In this document: positions 50,330 through 58,532 of the stretch, piece after piece
How positions within the stretch are numbered: the stretch's first letter is position 1
Layout: the number at the start of each line of letters is the position of its first letter
NCBI GenBank assembly: GCA_045541395.1
Contig: JAZQIZ010000001.1
Coordinates: 1-64,000, forward strand
DNA: 64,000 nt
Direction: 5' to 3'
DNA from: JAZRWQ01 sp045541395
Lineage (GTDB): Bacteria; Bacillota; Clostridia; Oscillospirales; UMGS1783
Notes under the pieces: generated by a model
Seen by the model: only the letters and a program-made list of their open reading frames with translations
What the model was told of the DNA's origin: nothing
Databases searched by the model: none
Translations under genes and position numbers: made by a program

Positions 50330-51946
50330 ATGACTATCGGTGAAAAAATACTTAAACTGCGTACATTAGCTAATATCTCTCAAGAGCAACTGGCGGAAAA
50401 AATATCAGTTTCCAGGCAGTCGGTTTCAAAATGGGAAATGGATCAGGCTCTTCCTCAGATAGATAAGGTTCTGCTTTTATGTGAGCTTTTTAACCTTACT
50501 GCAGATGAACTGCTGCAGGATAAAATACCTCTTAAATCTGTTACAGAAGGAAGAAAGCCTAATAAGTACTTTGGTACTGACGGTTTTCGTGGTGAAGCCA
50601 ACGTTAACCTTACCTCCGAACAGGCTTACAGAATAGGGCGTTTTTTAGGTTGGTTCTATTCTTCCGAGCTTTCCGGCAGTAAAAAGGCAGGTTATAAGCC
50701 CCGCATTGTTGTCGGTAAAGACACAAGACGTTCCAGCTATAACCTTGAATATTCCATTGTTGCAGGAATAACTGCCTCAGGCGCTGATGCCTATATGCTC
50801 CACGTAACAACAACCCCCAGTGTTTCTTACGTTACAAGGCAGGATGAGTTTGACTGCGGAATTATGATAACCGCATCGCATAATCCTTTTTATGATAACG
50901 GTATTAAGGTAATAAACCGTTACGGTGAAAAGCTTGACGATAATACAACTGCGCTTATTGAGGCTTATATAGATAAAGATTATGCTACGCTTGGATTAAA
51001 AGGAGATATTCCTTTGGCAACAGGTGAGCGCATTGGTTGTATTGTTGACTATGTTGCCGGCAGAAACCGCTACGTTGCATATTTGATCTCCCTTGCTTCT
51101 CATTCATATAAAAAGCTCCGTATTGGCCTCGACTGTGCAAACGGTGCTTCCTGGACTATCGCCGGTGCAGTATTTGGCGCTTTAGGTGCCCAAACAGTTA
51201 TTTTAGGTGCCGCCCCTGATGGTATTAATATTAATAACGGTTGTGGCTCTACCCATATGGAAAACCTTTGCCGCGCAGTTAAAGAACAGCATCTTGATAT
51301 AGGTTTTGCCTTTGACGGGGATGCCGACCGTTGCATTGCTGTTGACGAAAACGGCAATGTGGTTGATGGAGATGCGATTCTTTATATTTTAGGCAAACGC
51401 CTGAAGGATAGGGGAATGCTTAACGGCAATACTGTTGTTGCTACCGTAATGTCCAACAGTGGCCTTATTGCAAGCCTTGAAAAAATAGGCGTAAAATGTG
51501 AACAGACTACGGTCGGTGACCGTTTTGTATATGAATGTATGCAGCAAAACGATTACTCCTTAGGCGGCGAACAGTCCGGCCATATTATCCTCAAAAAGTA
51601 CGCTACAACAGGCGACGGCATATTAACAGCTATTATGCTTGCGGAAGAACTGTGTGCTTCCAAACAGTCACTTTCAAAGCTTTGTGAACCTATTACGTTT
51701 TATCCTCAGCTTATGCTGAACGTAAGAGTAAAGGATAAGGCCGCGGTACTTAATGACAGTGAAGTAAAAAAGGCCTGCAATGAAGCAGAAAAGCTTATTA
51801 ACGGTAAGGGCCGTGTTCTTTTGAGAAAAAGCGGTACCGAGCCTGTTATAAGGGTAATGGTTGAAAGCGAAACCGAAGAAAAATGCAAAGAGTATGCTCA
51901 GAGTATAGTAAATACAATTGTAGAAAGAGGGTATGGCGTTGACTAA
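50330..51946 (+). CDS. glmM: HTH (Xre) - phosphoglucosamine mutase fusion
   Basis: Protein of 538 residues. Residues 1-62 form a complete HTH_3 domain ('IGEKILKLRTLANISQEQLAEKISVSRQSVSKWEMDQALPQIDKVLLLCELFNLTADELL'). From about 78 on there is an alpha-D-phosphohexomutase with all key parts: 'KYFGTDGFRGEANV' start as in GlmM, active Ser183 in 'ITASHNP', metal loop 'DGDADR' (329-334), sugar loop 'GGEQSGH' and phosphate loop 'RKSGTEPVIRVMVE'. GlmM converts glucosamine-6-P to glucosamine-1-P for UDP-GlcNAc. The N-terminal DNA-binding domain is unusual; it suggests a regulator and enzyme in one chain. First gene of an operon with a GlmU-like protein and nagB. Confidence 0.92.
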   Translation: MTIGEKILKLRTLANISQEQLAEKISVSRQSVSKWEMDQALPQIDKVLLLCELFNLTADELLQDKIPLKSVTEGRKPNKYFGTDGFRGEANVNLTSEQAYRIGRFLGWFYSSELSGSKKAGYKPRIVVGKDTRRSSYNLEYSIVAGITASGADAYMLHVTTTPSVSYVTRQDEFDCGIMITASHNPFYDNGIKVINRYGEKLDDNTTALIEAYIDKDYATLGLKGDIPLATGERIGCIVDYVAGRNRYVAYLISLASHSYKKLRIGLDCANGASWTIAGAVFGALGAQTVILGAAPDGININNGCGSTHMENLCRAVKEQHLDIGFAFDGDADRCIAVDENGNVVDGDAILYILGKRLKDRGMLNGNTVVATVMSNSGLIASLEKIGVKCEQTTVGDRFVYECMQQNDYSLGGEQSGHIILKKYATTGDGILTAIMLAEELCASKQSLSKLCEPITFYPQLMLNVRVKDKAAVLNDSEVKKACNEAEKLINGKGRVLLRKSGTEPVIRVMVESETEEKCKEYAQSIVNTIVERGYGVD

Positions 51947-52601
51947 ACTAGTTAAGGTAAAAGATCTGTTTTGCTGTAATACACCTTGTCTGGAGCCCCT
52001 TTTTAATTCTTGTGAATATCCGTGGGAAATGCTCCCCAAAATAAAAGAATATATTAAAGAGCTGATTGCGAACGGACTTGAGGGATTTAAAGAAATCTCG
52101 GAAGGAGTATGGGTGGGGGAAAATGTTAAAATTTATCCTACTGCAGTTATAGAAGCTCCCGCTATTATTGGCGCAGGTACGGAAATACGCCCCGGCGCTT
52201 TTATAAGAGGTAACGTTATTACCGGTGAAAACTGTGTTTTAGGTAATTCCTCTGAATTTAAAAACTGTGTACTTTTAAACAAGGTTCAGGTGCCCCATTA
52301 TAATTACGTAGGCGATTCCATACTGGGCAATCATACTCATCTTGGCGCCGCGTCTGTTTGCTCAAACTTAAAAACCGACGGAAAGCCTGTTGTTATTCAC
52401 GGTCAAACCGATTATCATACAGGACTCAGAAAGGTCGGCGCTATTCTGGGAGACGGTGCGGATGTGGGCTGTGCCTGTGTCTTAAATCCCGGAACTGTAC
52501 TTGGAAAAAACACTTCCGTTTATCCCAATAATGCTCTTCGCGGTGTTTTCGGAAGCGATTGTATTGTGAAATCACAGACCAATATTGTTAAAAGAATATA
52601 A
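51933..52601 (+). CDS. Left-handed beta-helix acyl-/nucleotidyltransferase-like protein (GlmU C-terminus-like)
   Basis: Protein of 222 residues. After about 60 residues ('LFCCNTPCLEPLF...YPWEMLPKIKEYIKELI') come hexapeptide repeats of a left-handed beta-helix ('VWVGENVKIYPTAVIEAPAIIGAGTEIRPGAFIRGNVITGENCVLGNSSEFKNCVLL...GDSILGNHTHLGAAS'). This resembles the acetyltransferase half of GlmU; the pyrophosphorylase half (GxGTRM motif) is absent. It may be a GlcN-1-P acetyltransferase or a structural homologue. Its start overlaps glmM by 14 bases, so it is translationally coupled; a TTG at 51939 would leave a better-spaced ribosome binding site. Confidence 0.72.
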   Translation: MALTKLVKVKDLFCCNTPCLEPLFNSCEYPWEMLPKIKEYIKELIANGLEGFKEISEGVWVGENVKIYPTAVIEAPAIIGAGTEIRPGAFIRGNVITGENCVLGNSSEFKNCVLLNKVQVPHYNYVGDSILGNHTHLGAASVCSNLKTDGKPVVIHGQTDYHTGLRKVGAILGDGADVGCACVLNPGTVLGKNTSVYPNNALRGVFGSDCIVKSQTNIVKRI

Positions 52602-52612
52602 GGAGGCTTAAT

Positions 52613-53323
52613 ATGAGATTTATAACCGTTAAAACCTATGAAGAATTAAGTGAAAAAACTGCAAATCTTATTGCCGAACAGGTAGTTTCCAAGCCGGATT
52701 CTGTGCTTGGACTTGCAACCGGCTCTTCTCCCATAGGCGCTTATGATTATCTTGGGGTGCTTTGCTCTAAAGGTGACGTTGATTTTTCCGAAGTCACTAC
52801 CGTTAATCTGGATGAATACGTTGGCCTTGACGGTAATAATGATCAAAGCTACCGTTATTTTATGAATACTAATCTATTTTCCAGGATCAATATAGATATA
52901 AATAAAACAAACGTACCTAACGGCTGCGCTGAGGATCTTGAAAAAGAAGGTAAGCGTTACGATGAGCTTATTGAATCCTTGGGCGGTATTGATATGCAGC
53001 TTCTCGGTATAGGTCTTGATGGTCATATTGGTTTTAACGAGCCCGATGAGTTTTTTACAAAGGAAACACATCCCGTTGAGCTGGACCCTTCAACAATAGA
53101 AGCCAACGCCCGTTTCTTTGAAAGGGAAGAGGACGTGCCCCGCAAGGCAATAACAATGGGCATGGGTGCAATTATGAGTGCAAAAAAGGTGGTTCTTATA
53201 GCAAACGGTCCTAAAAAGAAGGATATTCTTAATAAAGCTTTTTACGGCCCTATAACCCCTAAAATACCCGCCTCCATACTTCAGCTACATCCTGATGTAA
53301 CTGTGATCTACAGCGAAAACTAA
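52613..53323 (+). CDS. nagB: Glucosamine-6-phosphate deaminase
   Basis: Protein of 236 residues: 'GLATGSSPIGAY' (phosphate loop), 'TVNLDEYVGL' with the catalytic Asp, 'GIGLDGHIGFNEP' with the catalytic Asp and His, and 'TMGMGAIMSAKKV'. It turns glucosamine-6-P into fructose-6-P and ammonia, so it competes with GlmM for the same substrate. AAGGAGG precedes the ATG. Last gene of the operon. Confidence 0.95.
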   Translation: MRFITVKTYEELSEKTANLIAEQVVSKPDSVLGLATGSSPIGAYDYLGVLCSKGDVDFSEVTTVNLDEYVGLDGNNDQSYRYFMNTNLFSRINIDINKTNVPNGCAEDLEKEGKRYDELIESLGGIDMQLLGIGLDGHIGFNEPDEFFTKETHPVELDPSTIEANARFFEREEDVPRKAITMGMGAIMSAKKVVLIANGPKKKDILNKAFYGPITPKIPASILQLHPDVTVIYSEN

Positions 53324-53327
53324 AAAA

Positions 53328-53357
53328 AAGCCCCGAATATTCGGGGCTTATATTTTT
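53328..53357. terminator. Bidirectional terminator between nagB and serS
   Basis: A perfect 22-bp palindrome (53328-53349) with A/T-runs on both sides. It ends the nagB operon and the convergent serS gene. Confidence 0.85.
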
Positions 53358-54642
53358 ATCTAACGGGAACAAGCTTTTCCTTGCCGCCCATATAGGGGCG
53401 AAGAGCAACAGGAATATTAACAGAGCCGTCATCATTAAGGTTGTTTTCCAAAAATGCAATAAGCATTCTGGGAGGAGCAACAACGGTGTTGTTAAGAGTG
53501 TGAGCAAGATACTTGCCGTCCTTACCGTTAACTCTTATTTTAAGTCTTCTTGCCTGTGCATCACCAAGGTTGGAGCAGCTGCCTATCTCAAAATATTTCT
53601 GCTGTCTGGGAGACCAAGCCTCAACGTCAACCGATTTAACCTTAAGGTCGGCCAGGTCACCGGAGCAGCATTCTAATGTTCTTACGGGAATATCCATAGA
53701 ACGGAACAGATCAACAGTGTTCTGCCAAAGCTTATCATACCACATCATGCTGTCTTCAGGCTTGCATACAACTATCATTTCCTGCTTTTCAAACTGATGT
53801 ATCCTGTATACGCCGCGTTCTTCAATACCGTGAGCACCTTTTTCCTTTCTGAAGCAGGGAGAATAGCTGGTAAGAGTGTGGGGAAGCTGTTCTTCAGGAA
53901 TAATAGTATCTATAAATTTGCCGATCATAGAATGTTCGCTGGTGCCTATAAGATAAAGGTCTTCTCCCTCTATTTTATACATCATAGCTTCCATTTCTGC
54001 AAAGCTCATAACACCGGTAACAACCTCGCTTCTGATCATAAAGGGAGGAATGCAGTAGGTAAAACCTCTATCGATCATAAAGTCACGGGCATAGGAAATA
54101 ACTGCAGAATGAAGTCTTGCAATATCACCCATAAGGTAGTAGAAGCCGTTGCCTGCAACCTTTCTTGCACTGTCAAGGTCAATGCCGTTAAAGCGCTCCA
54201 TGATTTCGGTATGATATGGAATTTCAAATTCGGGGATAACAGGTTCGCCGTAACGCTGAACTTCAACGTTTTCGCTGTCATCTTTACCGATAGGTACGCT
54301 GGGATCGATTATCTGAGGAATAATAAGCATTATTCTTTTAATTTTTTCTTCCAACTCAGCTTCCAGTACTTCAGCTTCCGCCAGCTCTTGGGATTGAGCA
54401 GTAACCTGCGCCTTAACAGCCTCAGCTTCTTCTTTTTGGCCCTTAGCCATCAGGCCGCCTATCTGCTTGGAAAGCTTATTGCGGGATGCGCGCAGTCCGT
54501 CTGCCTTCTGCTGAATTTCTCTGCGCTGTTTATCAAGCTCAATTACTTCATCTACAAGAGGAAGCTTCTGATCCTGAAATTTGTTTTTAATGTTCTGTTT
54601 TACAATGTCGGGATTTTCTCTTAAAAATCTTATGTCTAACAT
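53356..54642 (-). CDS. serS: Seryl-tRNA synthetase
   Basis: Class II synthetase of 428 residues, normal length. N-terminal coiled-coil arm for tRNA-Ser (about 30-105), then motifs 1-3: 'FNGIDLDSARKVAGNGFYYLMGDIARLHSAVISYA', 'YSPCFRKEKG..GIEERGVYRIHQFEKQE' and 'NTVVAPPRMLIAFLENN'. It charges tRNA-Ser. Expression is controlled by the T-box leader upstream. AAGGAG precedes the ATG. Confidence 0.97.
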   Translation of the reverse strand: MLDIRFLRENPDIVKQNIKNKFQDQKLPLVDEVIELDKQRREIQQKADGLRASRNKLSKQIGGLMAKGQKEEAEAVKAQVTAQSQELAEAEVLEAELEEKIKRIMLIIPQIIDPSVPIGKDDSENVEVQRYGEPVIPEFEIPYHTEIMERFNGIDLDSARKVAGNGFYYLMGDIARLHSAVISYARDFMIDRGFTYCIPPFMIRSEVVTGVMSFAEMEAMMYKIEGEDLYLIGTSEHSMIGKFIDTIIPEEQLPHTLTSYSPCFRKEKGAHGIEERGVYRIHQFEKQEMIVVCKPEDSMMWYDKLWQNTVDLFRSMDIPVRTLECCSGDLADLKVKSVDVEAWSPRQQKYFEIGSCSNLGDAQARRLKIRVNGKDGKYLAHTLNNTVVAPPRMLIAFLENNLNDDGSVNIPVALRPYMGGKEKLVPVR

Positions 54643-54676
54643 TGCCCTTCTCCTTTATGTGTTTAATAATATTTAA

Positions 54677-54860
54677 ATAAAAAAGGACCATTTCACCCCT
54701 GTGTTTGGGACGAAATGCTCCGCGTTGCCACCCAATTTGACAGTAAAACTGCCCGCTCTTAGTAATTTCAGGCTTACAAAACCTACGGCTCCGAAAGCGG
54801 AACGCCTGTTCTTTGTTATCGGCTTTCACCAACCGCCGACTCTCTGCAAACTTAAAACAA
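54677..54860 (-). ncRNA. T-box leader of serS (tRNA-Ser sensing)
   Basis: On the minus strand, the stem I region 'AGAGAGTCGGCGGTTGG' is followed by the T-box 'GGGTGGCAACGCGG' (about 54733-54720) and a terminator whose arms (54685-54689 and on, with 54717-54721 and on) end in a T-run. Uncharged tRNA-Ser would pair with the leader and favour the antiterminator, so serS is made when serine is short. A candidate specifier codon is TCC at 54801-54799 (minus strand). I give the extent only approximately. Confidence 0.85.
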
Positions 54861-54896
54861 ACTTATTTTTCTTCAACGCCGTATTATATTGTTAAT

Positions 54897-54925
54897 ATTA
54901 TACCCTTAAATCTTATTTATTGCAA
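54897..54925 (-). promoter_or_regulatory. Promoter of the serS T-box transcript
   Basis: On the minus strand: TTGCAA (54925-54920), 17 nt, TATAAT (54902-54897). A second TATAAT lies 13 nt downstream. Confidence 0.65.
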
Positions 54926-54941
54926 CAATTTTTTTAAAATT

Positions 54942-54967
54942 AATGCTCCCTATTATTAGGGAGCATT
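54942..54967 (-). terminator. Terminator of the serC-serA operon
   Basis: AATGCTCCCTA and TAGGGAGCATT form an 11-bp stem, with TAATTTT following on the minus strand. It separates serA from the serS leader. Confidence 0.8.
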
Positions 54968-54971
54968 ATAA

Positions 54972-56135
54972 TTAACCATTTACAACTCTTACTTTAATTA
55001 CGCCGTCAATGGCATTAATATCGTCAACAACCTTTTCAGTAACAGAAGTAAGGGTATCTATCATAGTATACGCGTAAGCACCCTTGCTTTTATTAATAAG
55101 GTTTTCAATGTTAACGTTATCCTTACCCATAAGAGATGAGAACTGACCTAACATATTGGGTATGTTCTTGTGAATAATGCAGATTCTGTTGCCGCCGTTA
55201 AAGGGCATTTCAACGTTAGGTAGGTTCACTGAATTAAGAATGTTACCGGTTCTTATGTAATTGGTAAGCTCGTGTACAGCCATAACAGCGCAGTTGTCTT
55301 CGCTTTCGGGGGTAGATGCACCAAGATGTGGAATTGCAATGCAGTTTTCCATATCAATAGTGTCATCATCAGGGAAGTCTACAACATACTTTGCTACAGT
55401 GCCGTTGGCAATAGCATCTTTTAATGCGGCTGTATCTACAAGTCCGCCTCTTGCAAAGTTAAGAATACGAACGCCCTTCTTCATAGCCTCAAATGCTTCT
55501 GCATTCAAAAGTCCCTTTGTTGCGTCCATAAGGGGCAGGTGAAGGGTAATATAGTCGCAGTTAGCGTAAATATCACTTAATGACGTAGCCTTTTTTATGT
55601 GGCGGGAAAGTCTCCACGCTGCATCAACGGAAATATAAGGGTCATAACCGTATACTTCCATACCTAAATGTCTTGCAGCGTCAGCTACCATTGCGCCAAT
55701 AGCACCAAGACCTATAATACCAATAGACTTACCGGAAATTTCAGGGCCAACAAATGAGCTCTTACCTTTTTCAACAGCTTTTGCAACGCCTTCTGTACCC
55801 TTAAGGCTCTTTGCCCATTCAATACCGCCAATAACGTCTCTGGAGGAAAGCAGAAGGCCAAGCACAACAAGCTCCTTAACAGCGTTTGCGTTGGCGCCGG
55901 GAGTATTAAATACAACAATGCCTTCTTCAGAGCATCTGTCAACAGGGATATTATTAACACCGGCCCCTGCTCTTGCTATAGCTAAAAGGGAAGAGGGAAA
56001 CTGTTCTTCGTGTAATGCTGCGCTACGAACCAAAACGCCATCATAATTTGTGGCAGTGTCGGAATAAGCAACGCCCTGTTTGTTCAGTTCGTCAAGACCT
56101 ATTTTGGAGATCTTATTAAAAAGTTTAATATTCAT
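54972..56135 (-). CDS. serA: D-3-phosphoglycerate dehydrogenase
   Basis: Protein of 387 residues. Substrate- and NAD-binding domains with 'GKSIGIIGLGAIGAMVADAARHLGMEVYGYDPY', 'LHLPL', 'FARGGLVDTAAL' and 'AIPHLGASTPESEDNCA', where the active His is. A C-terminal ACT domain (about 315-387) probably mediates feedback by serine. First step of serine synthesis. It lies 6 bases after serC on the same strand; the ribosome binding site is weak. Confidence 0.95.
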   Translation of the reverse strand: MNIKLFNKISKIGLDELNKQGVAYSDTATNYDGVLVRSAALHEEQFPSSLLAIARAGAGVNNIPVDRCSEEGIVVFNTPGANANAVKELVVLGLLLSSRDVIGGIEWAKSLKGTEGVAKAVEKGKSSFVGPEISGKSIGIIGLGAIGAMVADAARHLGMEVYGYDPYISVDAAWRLSRHIKKATSLSDIYANCDYITLHLPLMDATKGLLNAEAFEAMKKGVRILNFARGGLVDTAALKDAIANGTVAKYVVDFPDDDTIDMENCIAIPHLGASTPESEDNCAVMAVHELTNYIRTGNILNSVNLPNVEMPFNGGNRICIIHKNIPNMLGQFSSLMGKDNVNIENLINKSKGAYAYTMIDTLTSVTEKVVDDINAIDGVIKVRVVNG

Positions 56136-56141
56136 TGTTAT

Positions 56142-57224
56142 TTACCTGTTTTCTTTTTCAAATTTAGCCATAAAGTCAATAAGAGTATTAACACCCTTAA
56201 GATCCATAGCATTGTAAATGCTTGCTCTCATACCGCCAACGCTTCTGTGGCCCTTAAGGTTAACAAGTCCTGCGTCAGTTGCCTGCTTAACAAAAGCAGC
56301 GTCAAGGTCAGCATTTCCTGTAATAAAGGGAACGTTCATTATAGAACGGTCCTCTCCCTGTACGGTGGGTTTGAAGAGCTTGGAATTGTCAAGGTAGCCG
56401 TAAAGAGCATCTGCCTTTTCGTAATTGCGCTTAGCCATAGCCTCTAAGCCACCCATTCTTTCTACCCACTCAAGCATAAGCTTGCAAACGTAAATTGCAA
56501 AAGTGGGCGGAGTATTGTACATAGAGCCGTTTTCGGCGTGAATGTCATATTTGAACATAGTGGGAGTAAAGTCCATATTGTAACCTAAAAGATCTTCTCT
56601 AATAATTACAACAGTAAGACCTGCAGGTCCCATATTTTTCTGAGCACCGGCAAAAATAAGGCCGTACTTGGAAACGTCAACGGGTTCGGAAAGGATGCAG
56701 GAAGAAAGATCTGCAACCAAAGGCACATTGCCTGTTTCGGGCAATGTTGCAAAGCGTGTGCCGTAAATAGTGTTGTTCTGGCAAATATAGAAATAGTCAG
56801 CATCCTTTGTAAAAGTTGCACTGTCAAGCTTGGGTATGTAGGAATAGGTTTTGTCTTCACTGGAGCCTACTACATTAACAGAACCGTATTTCTTAGCTTC
56901 AGCAATAGCCTTCTTGGCCCATGCGCCGGTCTGTACTGCGTCTATCTTTTTGCTGTTTCTCATAAGGTTGAGGGGAATCATAGCAAACTGAGAGGAGGCT
57001 CCGCCCTGCAAAAATAATACTTTATAATTTTCGGGAATCTGCATAAGCTTTCTGAGCAGATTTTCAGCATCAGCAATAATTTCGCCGTAAGCTTTAGATC
57101 GATGGCTCATCTCCATAACTGACATGCCTGATGTGCCGTGGCAAAGCATTTCATCTGCACAGCGCTGAAGAACTTCTTCGGGCATAGCTGAGGGACCTGC
57201 ACTAAAATTGTAAACTCTGTTCAT
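56142..57224 (-). CDS. serC: Phosphoserine aminotransferase
   Basis: PLP-dependent enzyme of 360 residues, full length: 'VYNFSAGPSAMPEEVLQ', 'VLFLQGGASSQFAMIP', 'ADLSSCILSEPVDVSKYGLIFAGAQKNMGPAGLTVVIIRED' with the PLP-binding Lys in 'AQKN', and 'GHRSVGGMRASIYNAM'. It makes phosphoserine from phosphohydroxypyruvate and glutamate. AGGAGG precedes the ATG. First gene of serC-serA; it may share regulation with the divergent chromate-transporter genes. Confidence 0.97.
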   Translation of the reverse strand: MNRVYNFSAGPSAMPEEVLQRCADEMLCHGTSGMSVMEMSHRSKAYGEIIADAENLLRKLMQIPENYKVLFLQGGASSQFAMIPLNLMRNSKKIDAVQTGAWAKKAIAEAKKYGSVNVVGSSEDKTYSYIPKLDSATFTKDADYFYICQNNTIYGTRFATLPETGNVPLVADLSSCILSEPVDVSKYGLIFAGAQKNMGPAGLTVVIIREDLLGYNMDFTPTMFKYDIHAENGSMYNTPPTFAIYVCKLMLEWVERMGGLEAMAKRNYEKADALYGYLDNSKLFKPTVQGEDRSIMNVPFITGNADLDAAFVKQATDAGLVNLKGHRSVGGMRASIYNAMDLKGVNTLIDFMAKFEKENR

Positions 57225-57267
57225 CGTGTTACCTCCTGTAAATTTAAAAAAATATAGATTAAAAATA

Positions 57268-57296
57268 ATTATATGATTTTTTTATAAATTAGTCAA
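57268..57296 (-). promoter_or_regulatory. serC promoter
   Basis: On the minus strand: TTGACT (57296-57291), 17 nt, TATAAT (57273-57268). The -35 box lies in the left arm of the palindrome. Confidence 0.75.
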
Positions 57297-57314
57297 GTGA
57301 AAGTTGACTAATTT
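57286..57314. promoter_or_regulatory. Perfect palindrome between divergent promoters
   Basis: AAATTAGTCAA-N7-TTGACTAATTT, 11-bp perfect arms. Each arm contains a -35 box (TTGACT), one for serC on the minus strand and one for the chromate-transporter genes on the plus strand. A protein bound here would cover both. Confidence 0.65.
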
Positions 57315-57332
57315 AGGATAATATCGTATATT
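57304..57332 (+). promoter_or_regulatory. Promoter of the chromate-transporter genes
   Basis: TTGACT (57304-57309), 17 nt, TATATT (57327-57332). The -35 box lies in the right arm of the palindrome. Confidence 0.65.
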
Positions 57333-57366
57333 ATTATATAGACTTAAATGTTAGTGAGGCTTTTTT

Positions 57367-57933
57367 ATGAAAAAACAGTCAAAATGGAAGGATTATTTAA
57401 GCTTGTTTTTAACCTTTATGAAAATAGGCGCCTTTACATTCGGCGGTGGCTATGCTATGATCTCCGTTATTCAGCGGGAAACTGTTGAAAACCATGGTTG
57501 GATAACCGATGACGATATTTTAGATATTATTGCTATAGCTGAATCCACTCCCGGTCCTATAGCCATAAACTCGGCAACATTCGTTGGATTTCAGGTAGCG
57601 GGTTTTTGGGGATCCTTTTTTGCTACCTTAGGAATGGTAATTCCGTCATTCGTAATAATTTCTGTGATTGCTTTATTTCTTAATCAATTCCAGGATTCTA
57701 AAATAGTTAAATATGCATTCAATGGTATTCGCGCCGGGGTACTTGCTTTAATATTAAAGGCCTTTCTGAACCTGTTAAAAAAGCAGACGAAGGAAGCCTT
57801 CGGGTATATAATAATGGCTTTGGCTTTTATAAGTGTTGTTGTATTTAAGGTCAATACAATTATTGTACTTATTTGTGCGGCTGTTGTAGGTATTGCCTGC
57901 TATTACATAGCCTTAAGGAGGAAAGAAAAATGA
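57367..57933 (+). CDS. Chromate transporter, N-terminal-half type
   Basis: Membrane protein of 188 residues of the short-chain CHR family (half-size). It has 'FMKIGAFTFGGGYAMISVIQRETVENHGWITDDDILDIIAIAESTPGPIAINSATFVG', the conserved CHR motif region. Family members transport chromate or sulfate-like anions; the natural substrate in Clostridia is not settled. It pairs with the next gene, which overlaps it by 4 bases; the two halves probably form a heterodimer. Confidence 0.9.
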   Translation: MKKQSKWKDYLSLFLTFMKIGAFTFGGGYAMISVIQRETVENHGWITDDDILDIIAIAESTPGPIAINSATFVGFQVAGFWGSFFATLGMVIPSFVIISVIALFLNQFQDSKIVKYAFNGIRAGVLALILKAFLNLLKKQTKEAFGYIIMALAFISVVVFKVNTIIVLICAAVVGIACYYIALRRKEK

Positions 57934-58502
57934 ATCTTTTCGAGCTTTTTTATACCTTCTTTAAAATAGGCCTTTTTACCTTTGGCGGCGGTTATGCTAT
58001 GATACCGCTTATTACCGAACAGGTCACAGCTCACGGTTGGATGGATATGGAGCAGCTGATAAATTTCATAGCTGTTTCTGAATCTACTCCCGGCCCTTTC
58101 GCACTCAATATCGCGACCTTTATCGGTACAGAGACCCAGGGTGTTTTAGGCGCATTATGTGCAACCCTTGGTGTTGCTTTGCCTTCCTTTATCATTATTC
58201 TTATAGTTGCAAAGTTTTACCTTGCATTTAAAAAATCAAAACCTATACAGGGAGCTATGTCGGGCCTTCGACCTGCGGCACTTGGAATGATAGCTTCTGC
58301 AGTCATCTCGGTTGGTGCTACTGTCTTTTTTCCTGAAGGTATAAGCTTAGGCGTGATAACAAGCTATTCATTTATTGTAAGTGCAGTTATTTTTGCACTA
58401 ATGGCTTTCCTTGGATTGAAGAAAAAGATACATCCTATTTTGCTCATTGGAATTTCCGCAGTTTTAGGCATCGTCAGCGGTTATTTAAGTGAAGTAATTT
58501 AA
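57930..58502 (+). CDS. Chromate transporter, C-terminal-half type
   Basis: Membrane protein of 190 residues, similar to its neighbour ('FFKIGLFTFGGGYAMIPLITEQVTAHGWMDMEQLINFIAVSESTPGPFALNIATFIG'). I chose the ATG at 57930, after AGGAGGA, because it overlaps the previous stop in ATGA; a reading frame from 57873 adds 19 residues with no ribosome binding site. It is the second half of the two-gene CHR transporter. Confidence 0.9.
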   Translation: MNLFELFYTFFKIGLFTFGGGYAMIPLITEQVTAHGWMDMEQLINFIAVSESTPGPFALNIATFIGTETQGVLGALCATLGVALPSFIIILIVAKFYLAFKKSKPIQGAMSGLRPAALGMIASAVISVGATVFFPEGISLGVITSYSFIVSAVIFALMAFLGLKKKIHPILLIGISAVLGIVSGYLSEVI

Positions 58503-58503
58503 A

Positions 58504-58532
58504 AAAAGCACTCCCTGCGGAGTGCTTTTTTA
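58504..58532. terminator. Terminator between convergent genes
   Basis: An 11-bp perfect stem (AAAAGCACTCC / GGAGTGCTTTT) with loop CTGC and A/T-runs on both sides; it serves the CHR genes and spoIIE. Confidence 0.88.

Noticed and set aside
53797..54624. A long 275-codon plus-strand frame
   Set aside because: It lies wholly opposite serS, has no family resemblance and no ribosome binding site.
57873..57929. Longer start for the second chromate-transporter gene
   Set aside because: The extra 19 residues read through the end of the first gene in another frame; the ATG at 57930 has AGGAGGA and a 4-base overlap.
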